NCBI GenBank assembly: GCA_946011705.1
Contig: CAMGCA010000167.1
Span: 1-5,066, forward strand
Direction: 5' to 3'
DNA length: 5,066 nt
DNA from: an uncultured Clostridia bacterium
GTDB lineage: Bacteria > Bacillota > Clostridia > Oscillospirales > Oscillospiraceae
Positions 1-5,066 of this stretch are shown here, piece by piece; within the stretch, counting starts at the first letter, position 1, and every line of letters starts with the position of its first letter. Made by a program: the position numbers and the translations under genes. Under the pieces are notes generated by a model. It made no database searches, had not been told where the DNA came from, and saw nothing but the letters and a program-made list of their open reading frames with translations.

Positions 1-677
1 CGCTGGTCAACGAACCGAAGGTTCTTCTTCTGGACGAGCCGCTGGGCGCGCTGGACCTGAAGCTTCGCAAGGATATGCAGCAGGAACTGAAAAAAATCCA
101 GAAATCCACGGGAATCACCTTCATTTTCGTGACCCACGACCAGGAGGAAGCTCTGAGTATGTCCGATACCATCGTGGTTATGAGCGAGGGTAAGATTCAG
201 CAGATTGGCACGCCCCAGGATATCTACAACGAGCCTGTCAATGCCTTTGTGGCTGATTTCATCGGCGAAAGCAATATCGTGGACGGTGTGATGCTGGCGG
301 ATTACAAGGTACGCTTCGGCGGTCAAATTTTCGATTGTCTGGATACCGGCTTTGCTCCCAATGAGCCTGTGGATGTGGTCATCCGCCCGGAGGATGTGGA
401 CATTGTGAAGCCCGCCCCCGGCGTGCTCCAGGGAACCGTGACCTCCGTCACCTTCATGGGCGTGCACAACGAGGCCATTGTGGATATCGACGGCTTCAAG
501 TGGATGATTCAGACCACCGATCCGGTGGAGGAAGGCACCCATATCGGTATCTCCTTGGAGCCGGACGCCATCCATATCATGAAGAAGTCCAAGTATTCCG
601 GAATGTTCGGTGACTATTCCTCCTTCTCCAACGAGCTGGACGAGCTGTCCAATCCCGGAGGTGAAGAGGAAGAATGA
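1..677 (+). CDS. potA: Spermidine/putrescine ABC transporter ATP-binding protein PotA (partial, 5' end outside window)
   Basis: This is the ATPase subunit that hydrolyses ATP on the cytoplasmic face to drive polyamine import through PotB/PotC. The reading frame is open from base 3, giving 224 visible residues. They begin where the helix after the ABC signature would be, so Walker A, the Q-loop and the LSGGQ signature lie upstream of the window. Visible in order are Walker B (LLLDEP, catalytic-site Asp11 and Glu12 of the visible part), the D-loop (GALD, 15-18), the H-loop (VTHDQEEAL, switch His45), and a C-terminal TOBE-type regulatory region with the VIRPED motif at 126-131. About 213 residues follow the Walker B Asp, close to E. 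coli PotA, so the C-terminus is normal in length. It ends in an acidic GGEEEE tail whose codons also form the potB ribosome binding site. The stop overlaps the potB start (ATGA). The general family is CUT1/MOI-type importers; assignment to polyamines rests on the potBCD neighbours. Confidence 0.96.
   Translation, partial: LVNEPKVLLLDEPLGALDLKLRKDMQQELKKIQKSTGITFIFVTHDQEEALSMSDTIVVMSEGKIQQIGTPQDIYNEPVNAFVADFIGESNIVDGVMLADYKVRFGGQIFDCLDTGFAPNEPVDVVIRPEDVDIVKPAPGVLQGTVTSVTFMGVHNEAIVDIDGFKWMIQTTDPVEEGTHIGISLEPDAIHIMKKSKYSGMFGDYSSFSNELDELSNPGGEEEE
657..664 (+). promoter_or_regulatory. Ribosome binding site of potB inside the end of potA
   Basis: GGAGGTGA, an extended match to the 16S rRNA 3' end, lies 9 bases before the potB ATG at 674 and is encoded by the last codons of potA (Gly-Gly-Glu). 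It supports the start at 674, and with the ATGA overlap it implies translational coupling of potB to potA. Confidence 0.8.
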
Positions 678-1564
678 GAACCGCCAATCGCAAGCATCCG
701 CAGAACGGCTATCGCATGGCTTTGGCCCCATACTCTGTATGGGCAGCCCTGTTTGTGGTAGTGCCGCTGGCCTTCTTTGCCTACTACGCCTTTACGGATA
801 ACCAGTTTGCCTTTACAACCGAAAATATAACGCGCTTCTTTACCGCTACCAGCAATATCGTTCAGGACGATGGTACTTCCGTGGAGGTCAGGACTTACCT
901 GCTGATCTTCATGCGCTCTGTCAAGCTGGCTGTCATCTCTACCGTTATCTGCCTGTTGATGGGCTACCCCATTGCCTATATCATGGCTCAGGCAAAGGAA
1001 CGGACTCAGAAAACCATGGTCACTCTGATCATGATTCCCATGTGGATGAACTTCCTGATCCGCACCTACGCGTGGATGACCATTTTGCAGGATACCGGTA
1101 TTCTGAATGGCTTCCTCTCCACGCTGGGTATCGGCACGGTGCACATCATCGGCACGGAAGCCGCCGTTATCATCGGCATGGTCTACGACTACTTCCCCTA
1201 TATGGTGCTGCCTATCTATTCCATCCTTGCCAAGCTGGATAACCGGCTTCTGGAGGCAGCCAGAGACCTGGGCTGCGGCAGCCTTTCCGTTCTGCGCCGG
1301 GTCATCATCCCCCTGAGTATGCCCGGTGTCATCTCCGGCATCACCATGGTTCTGATTCCTTCCATCAGCACCTTCTATATCTCCCAAAAACTGGGCAACG
1401 GCAAGTTCTTCCTGATTGGTGATGCCATTGAGGGACAGTATGTAGCCAACAATCTGCATTTTGCCGCCGCTATCGCCTTTATCCTGATGCTGATTCTGCT
1501 GGTTTGCATGGCCGTGGTCAAGTATGTCACGGCACGGTATGTGTACGGAGGTGACGAGGAATGA
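674..1564 (+). CDS. potB: Spermidine/putrescine ABC transporter permease PotB
   Basis: This is one of the two inner-membrane permeases (296 residues) that form the polyamine channel with PotC. Six hydrophobic segments can be read at roughly residues 15-40, 80-105, 115-137, 163-185, 211-235 and 262-288. A long, polar external loop follows the first segment. The EAA loop that docks on the ATPase is at 194-200 (EAARDLG), followed by the usual [12 protein letters not shown] stretch. The RTYAWMTIL...GILN segment after the third helix is typical of PotB and related subunits. The length fits the family (about 275-300). The start is fixed by the GGAGGTGA site and the 4-base overlap with potA. The C-terminus (GGDEE) again encodes the ribosome binding site of the next gene. 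PotB is preferred over the close paralogues PotH/YdcU because of the gene order ATPase-permease-permease-binding protein. Confidence 0.95.
   Translation: MRTANRKHPQNGYRMALAPYSVWAALFVVVPLAFFAYYAFTDNQFAFTTENITRFFTATSNIVQDDGTSVEVRTYLLIFMRSVKLAVISTVICLLMGYPIAYIMAQAKERTQKTMVTLIMIPMWMNFLIRTYAWMTILQDTGILNGFLSTLGIGTVHIIGTEAAVIIGMVYDYFPYMVLPIYSILAKLDNRLLEAARDLGCGSLSVLRRVIIPLSMPGVISGITMVLIPSISTFYISQKLGNGKFFLIGDAIEGQYVANNLHFAAAIAFILMLILLVCMAVVKYVTARYVYGGDEE
1547..1554 (+). promoter_or_regulatory. Ribosome binding site of potC inside the end of potB
   Basis: GGAGGTGA sits 6 bases before the potC ATG at 1561, within the Gly-Gly-Asp codons that end potB. The following bases (GAGGA before ATGA) nearly repeat the potA/potB junction. 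It supports the 1561 start and coupled translation of the two permeases. Confidence 0.8.
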
Positions 1565-2352
1565 AAACATCCGCGAAAATTTACAGCGGCATCGTATTCG
1601 CGATTCTGTTTGCGCCCATCCTTGTGCTGCTGGTGTTCTCCTTTAACGATGCGAAGAGCCTGTCCGTCTTTTCCGGCTTCTCCCTCAAATGGTACCGGGA
1701 GCTGCTGAATGACCGCAACACTCTGGAGGCAGTGCGCAACACGCTGGTTCTGGCGGCTTCCGCTACCGTGATTTCCACAATCATGGGAACTGCCGCTGCC
1801 GTTGGCATCAATAAGCTCCGCACAAAATGGTCCAAAGCCGTTATGAACACCGTGACGGATATCCCCATGACAAACCCGGATATCATTACCGGTATCTCCC
1901 TGATGCTGATGTTCGTCTTTGTGGGAAGACTGTTCGGCGCGGCTACCAGCCTGAGCTTCTGGACCATGCTGATTGCCCATGTCACCTTCTGTCTGCCCTA
2001 TGTGATTCTGCAAATTCTGCCCAAGCTGCGGCAGATGGATAAGTCCCTGCCTGAAGCCGCCATGGATTTGGGCTGCACCCCCGTAGGCGCTTTCTTCAAG
2101 GTGGAGCTGCCGGAGATTCTCCCCGGTATCATCACCGGCGCCATTATGGCCTTTACCCTGTCTCTGGATGACTTCGTAATCAGCTATTTTACCTCCGGCA
2201 ACGGGTTTGAGACCCTGCCCATCCGGATTTACGGCATGACCAAGAAGACCGTAACGCCGAAAATGTACGCTCTGGCGACCATCATCTTCTTTGTCACACT
2301 GGGTCTGCTGATGATCAGCAACCTGGTGGACGAAAAGGATGAAGCAAAATAA
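1561..2352 (+). CDS. potC: Spermidine/putrescine ABC transporter permease PotC
   Basis: This is the second membrane permease (263 residues), the partner of PotB in the polyamine channel. Hydrophobic segments lie near residues 8-28, 61-83, 103-125, 132-152, 184-207 and 236-256. The N-terminal FSFNDAKSL...WYRELL pattern after the first helix is characteristic of PotC and its relatives. The EAA loop that contacts the ATPase is EAAMDLG at 165-171, followed by ELPEILPGIITG. The strongly conserved SLDDFVISYFTSG stretch (201-213) and the LPIRIYGM...TPKMYALAT region (219-240) also match PotC. The length is typical (about 255-270). The start is the ATG of the ATGA overlap with potB. The gene ends in TAA, 30 bases before potD. 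Confidence 0.95.
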   Translation: MKTSAKIYSGIVFAILFAPILVLLVFSFNDAKSLSVFSGFSLKWYRELLNDRNTLEAVRNTLVLAASATVISTIMGTAAAVGINKLRTKWSKAVMNTVTDIPMTNPDIITGISLMLMFVFVGRLFGAATSLSFWTMLIAHVTFCLPYVILQILPKLRQMDKSLPEAAMDLGCTPVGAFFKVELPEILPGIITGAIMAFTLSLDDFVISYFTSGNGFETLPIRIYGMTKKTVTPKMYALATIIFFVTLGLLMISNLVDEKDEAK

Positions 2353-2370
2353 AATATTGAAGAGAAAAAT

Positions 2371-2375
2371 GGAGG
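2371..2375 (+). promoter_or_regulatory. Ribosome binding site of potD
   Basis: GGAGG lies 7 bases before the ATG at 2383, within an A-rich 30-base spacer after potC. This independent site, without an overlap with potC, would let potD be translated at a rate different from the coupled permeases. That fits the usual need for excess binding protein. I see no promoter in the spacer. Confidence 0.85.
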
Positions 2376-2382
2376 AAACAAA

Positions 2383-3492
2383 ATGAAAAAGTGGATTTCC
2401 CTCAGCCTGATTGCCATTATGCTGGCCGGTCTGTGCCTGACTGGCTGCGGCGGCAAGAAGGGCCTGACCCTGAACGTTTATAACTGGGGCGAATACATTT
2501 CCGACGGCAGCGAAGGTTCCTTTGACACCGTTCGGGAATTTGAAAAGTGGTATCAGGAGACCTACGGACAGAAGGTCTCCGTCAACTATTCCACCTTTGC
2601 CTCTAACGAGGATATGTACAGCAAGATTTCCAGCGGCGCTGTCAGCTATGATGTGATCATTCCTTCCGACTACATGATCGCCAGAATGGCTGCGGAAGGC
2701 CTTCTCCTGCCCCTGAATTTTGACAATATCCCCAACTACCAGTATATTGAGGATACCTTCAAAGGCCTGTACTATGATCCCAATGACCAGTATTCCATCC
2801 CCTACACCTACGGCGTTGTCGGTGTGATTTATGACGCCAATGTGGTAGACGAAGCCGATATCGGCGGTTGGGATTTGATGTGGAACGAAAAATACGCGGG
2901 CAAGATTCTTCAGTTCAATAACTCCCGGGATGCCTTCGGTACTGCCATGTACAAGCTGGGCATCGACGTGAATACCACAGACAAGGCCAGCTGGGACAAG
3001 GCCTACGATGAACTGCTGGCCCAGCGTCCTCTGGTCAAGAGCTATGTCATGGACGAAATCTATAACATGATGGAATCCGGTGAGGCGGCGATTGGCGCTT
3101 ATTACGCCGGTGACTACTTCACCATGGTGGACGCGCAGTCCGAAAATGTTGATTTGCAGTTCTACTATCCCGAAAACACCAACTTCTATGTGGACGCCAT
3201 GTGCATCCCCTCCTGCGCCCAGAATAAGGAGCTGGCGGAGATTTTCATTAACTATATGCTTTCTGAGGATGCCGCTATCGCCAACGCCGAGTATACCTAC
3301 TACGCCTCCCCCAACAGCATTGTCTATACCAACGATGGCTACATTGAGGAAATGGGCGAAGATGTGATGGCTGTGCTGTATCCCGAACTGGGAAGCTTTG
3401 CTGAGGCGTATAACAAGATGGCTTACAGGAATCTGGACAGCGAAACCCTCAGCTATCTGAATACCCTGTGGGAAAACGTGAAAATCAACTAA
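2383..3492 (+). CDS. potD: Spermidine/putrescine-binding lipoprotein PotD
   Basis: This is the extracellular, lipid-anchored substrate-binding protein (369 residues) that delivers polyamine to PotB/PotC. It starts with a lipoprotein signal: MKKW, a hydrophobic core, and a lipobox LTGC with the lipidated cysteine at residue 22. The mature part opens with NVYNWGEYIS (31-40), the first polyamine-contact motif of the family. IIPSDYM (92-98), SIPYTYGVVGVIY (138-150), a W..MWNEKYAGKI block (163-175), NSRDAF (180-185), GAYYAGDYF (238-246) and FYVDAMCIP (268-276) follow in family order. A short insertion (GSEGS, 42-46) follows the first motif. By alignment from memory with E. coli PotD, Trp35, Tyr38, Ser95, Tyr97, Asp271 and Tyr307 match ligand-contact residues, while the positions of Asp168, Glu171, Trp229 and Trp255 carry Asn180, Asp183, Tyr241 and Tyr269. 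Spermidine or putrescine is therefore likely, but preference cannot be read off. C274 and C278 form an unusual CxxxC near the pocket. The gene is last in the operon and is followed by a terminator. Confidence 0.95.
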   Translation: MKKWISLSLIAIMLAGLCLTGCGGKKGLTLNVYNWGEYISDGSEGSFDTVREFEKWYQETYGQKVSVNYSTFASNEDMYSKISSGAVSYDVIIPSDYMIARMAAEGLLLPLNFDNIPNYQYIEDTFKGLYYDPNDQYSIPYTYGVVGVIYDANVVDEADIGGWDLMWNEKYAGKILQFNNSRDAFGTAMYKLGIDVNTTDKASWDKAYDELLAQRPLVKSYVMDEIYNMMESGEAAIGAYYAGDYFTMVDAQSENVDLQFYYPENTNFYVDAMCIPSCAQNKELAEIFINYMLSEDAAIANAEYTYYASPNSIVYTNDGYIEEMGEDVMAVLYPELGSFAEAYNKMAYRNLDSETLSYLNTLWENVKIN

Positions 3493-3498
3493 CGTTTC

Positions 3499-3530
3499 AG
3501 CCCGGAAGCAACGCTTCCGGGCTGTTTTCT
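3499..3530 (+). terminator. Rho-independent terminator of the pot operon
   Basis: A perfect 11-bp inverted repeat (AGCCCGGAAGC, 3499-3509, pairing with 3513-3523) with a 3-base AAC loop is followed by GTTTTCT. It begins 7 bases after the potD stop. The T-run ends on the stop codon of the convergent kinase-like gene. On the minus strand the stem is followed by GAAACGTT, not a T-run, so it should work well only for the pot operon. Confidence 0.9.
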
Positions 3531-5066
3531 TATGTTCTGTAGAAGGTATTTCCGCCGATGAACTCCCGCACCAGGCTGGTGGGCGGAATCTCGTCGTCCA
3601 CATCCGCCTGCTGGATGTAATTGAGAATCTTGACAATATTCCGTACCGCATCGTAGCATTCGTCCTCTGGCTGAACGGCTGTCAGTAAGGGGAAGATATG
3701 CTTTTTCAGTACTGCCAGCTCATACAGAGTGGAACTGTTGAAAATCACATCCGCGTTCTCCTGATAGGGGAAAATCCAGCGCTGCTCTCCCCTGCGCACG
3801 CTGTCCCACATGGAGAGGGTATGCTGCACCGACGCTCCCCGGGTCTCATAATCCCGCACAATCCGCCGCAAAAGCCGCAGATAGCTGGTGGGGATGCGGT
3901 TGTGGTCATCCAGATTCAGCGGCAGCAGAGGACTTACATAAAGCCTGAAAATCAAGGATTTATCCACATTTTCCGGAAGCATTGCCGGATTCAGGCCGTG
4001 GAGGCCCTCCACAATGATGACAGAATTCTCATCCAGAGTCAAAATCCTGCCCTTCCACTCCCTGCGCCCTGTGACAAAGTTGAAGCATGGCAGTTCAACC
4101 GCGTCCCCCGCCAACAGGCACGCCATATTCTCACGGAACAGGGCAACGTCAATGGTGTTGATATGCTCCAAATCCAGCTTGCCATCCGACCCCGGGGCAA
4201 TTTTGTCCCGGTCGATATAATAATCGTCCAGACTCATGAGAATGGGTTTTTTTCCATGGACCCGCAGTTGGGTCGCCAGACGGTTGGCTGAGGTGGTTTT
4301 ACCGGAGGAGCTGGGCCCGGCCAGCATCACTGCCTTCGCCCCCCGCTGGCATACCATATCCGCGACCTGTGAGAATCGTTTCTCATGCAGCGCCTCGTTG
4401 ACCCGTATCAGCTCCCGAATTCTGCCGGAGGTTGTCAGTTCATTCAAATCGGCGGCTGTTTCACATTCCATCAGAGAACACCAGCGTTCCCCTTCCTTGA
4501 ATACGGAAAAGAAATTGGGCATGGCGGGAACCTTTGCGCAGACCTCCGGGTTTTGATCGTCCGGGTAGAGAAACAGGAAGCCGCCATCCGCAGGCAGAAT
4601 GTCCCAAACCGTCAGATATGCCGTGGACGGAAGCATTTCCCCGTAGAAGTAATCGGCATAGCCTCCGAACACATATTCGTCAAAGTAATCCAGCGGACGC
4701 CAGCGCAGCAGGCGGGCCTTATCCTCCTGCCCTTCCCTGTGAAATCGGGATACAGCTTCCTCCAGCGGAACTCGTCTGCGAATCAGAGGGATACCGTCCT
4801 TCACAATCTCCGCCAGCCGCTGCTTCAGTCTGGATACGGAAAAATCCACCGCGCCCCTGACCTGAATATACACGCTGGAGCCAAGGGTGCAGCTGACTTT
4901 ACCTACCGCCTCCGGCCATAGCTGCCGCAGAGCCAGGAAAATGGCGAATTGTGCTGTGCGGATGTAGCACTCCTTTCCGGCTGGATCCTCATAACGCAGC
5001 AACCGCACAACGCCCTTCGAGGCTGCCATTGCCTGGCGCATGGAGGGCCGTTCTCCCTGGGTATCT
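3530..5066 (-). CDS. Nucleoside (uridine) kinase-like protein with ThrRS-like N-terminal domain (partial, 5' end outside window)
   Basis: This is a P-loop kinase of the uridine kinase/phosphoribulokinase class, probably phosphorylating a nucleoside in the cytoplasm with ATP or GTP. The substrate is inferred from family annotation only. Numbering from the ATG at 5041, residues about 10-230 resemble the second, editing-type domain of threonyl-tRNA synthetase. The kinase domain follows: Walker A GPSSSGKTT (242-250), SLDDYYIDRD (270-279), the EGLHGLNP loop (345-352), DDHNRIPTSY (378-387), the RRIVRDYETRG block (392-402), VRRGEQRWIFPYQENAD (415-431) and the conserved end REFIGG (492-497). The frame stays open upstream of 5041 to the window edge (eight more codons, no stop). 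Family members are about 550 residues with an N-terminal TGS domain, so the true start is probably outside. A start at 5041, with a weak GGGAG upstream, cannot be excluded. It is convergent with pot, and no terminator of its own is visible. Confidence 0.9.
   Translation of the reverse strand, partial: DTQGERPSMRQAMAASKGVVRLLRYEDPAGKECYIRTAQFAIFLALRQLWPEAVGKVSCTLGSSVYIQVRGAVDFSVSRLKQRLAEIVKDGIPLIRRRVPLEEAVSRFHREGQEDKARLLRWRPLDYFDEYVFGGYADYFYGEMLPSTAYLTVWDILPADGGFLFLYPDDQNPEVCAKVPAMPNFFSVFKEGERWCSLMECETAADLNELTTSGRIRELIRVNEALHEKRFSQVADMVCQRGAKAVMLAGPSSSGKTTSANRLATQLRVHGKKPILMSLDDYYIDRDKIAPGSDGKLDLEHINTIDVALFRENMACLLAGDAVELPCFNFVTGRREWKGRILTLDENSVIIVEGLHGLNPAMLPENVDKSLIFRLYVSPLLPLNLDDHNRIPTSYLRLLRRIVRDYETRGASVQHTLSMWDSVRRGEQRWIFPYQENADVIFNSSTLYELAVLKKHIFPLLTAVQPEDECYDAVRNIVKILNYIQQADVDDEIPPTSLVREFIGGNTFYRT

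Noticed and set aside
614..1570. A 318-codon minus-strand open frame over potB
   Set aside because: It has the same antisense-register effect. Its His/Gly/Asp/Gln-rich composition is typical of a shadow frame, and it has no recognisable motif.
2353..2382. Possible internal promoter or processing site between potC and potD
   Set aside because: The 30-base A-rich spacer shows only a ribosome binding site. I see no convincing -35/-10 pair and no hairpin.
1375..3651. A 758-codon open frame on the minus strand covering potC and potD
   Set aside because: Its codons are in exact antisense register with potC and potD. It is open only because those genes contain no TTA, CTA or TCA codons. The translation is a Gly/His/Asp/Gln-rich sequence without domain features, while the plus strand encodes clear Pot proteins.
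3698..4291. Plus-strand open frame of 197 codons inside the kinase-like gene (also 4385-4921)
   Set aside because: Both are in antisense register with the kinase codons and break exactly at its TCA (4289-4291) and CTA (4919-4921) codons. The minus-strand product has Walker A and the other family motifs.
1..5066. Search for CRISPR arrays, tRNA or rRNA genes, insertion sequences, attachment sites and riboswitches
   Set aside because: I saw no tandem or direct repeat arrays, transposase-like frames, tRNA-like folds or terminal inverted repeats. Coding sequence occupies nearly all of the window.

Overview
The window carries the 3' three quarters of a polyamine (spermidine/putrescine) ABC importer operon, potABCD, on the plus strand. 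It is followed by a convergent, minus-strand gene for a P-loop nucleoside (uridine) kinase-like protein. Several things point to a low-to-mid GC Gram-positive of the Bacillota, probably class Clostridia and perhaps an Oscillospirales-type gut anaerobe: the Shine-Dalgarno sites are strong (GGAGGTGA, GGAGG), the substrate-binding protein is a lipoprotein, and the kinase belongs to the ThrRS-like/kinase fusion family common in Clostridia. The taxon is an inference from style; the window has no phylogenetic marker.

Layout: 1-677 is the end of potA (ATPase, cut by the window just after the expected ABC signature). 674-1564 is potB and 1561-2352 is potC, the two permeases. Each is joined to the gene before it by a 4-base ATGA stop/start overlap. 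After a 30-base gap with a good ribosome binding site comes potD (2383-3492), the lipid-anchored binding protein. A perfect 11-bp hairpin plus T-run (3499-3530) ends the operon. It fills nearly the whole 37-base gap to the stop codon of the kinase-like gene, which runs leftward from beyond the right edge (5066 to 3530). No stretch over 300 bases lacks a gene.

How they work together: PotD captures polyamine outside the membrane and delivers it to the PotB/PotC channel, and PotA (as a dimer) powers import. The kinase-like protein has no visible functional tie to polyamine uptake, and its convergent orientation argues against co-transcription.

I found no new system. The points worth a second look are modest: the coupled junctions built from the same coding-embedded Shine-Dalgarno sequence; a complete absence of TTA, CTA and TCA codons across about 1,150 pot codons, in contrast to the neighbouring kinase gene; a PotD pocket with several substitutions relative to E. 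coli PotD; and a ThrRS-like domain on the kinase in which the metal-binding residues are replaced.
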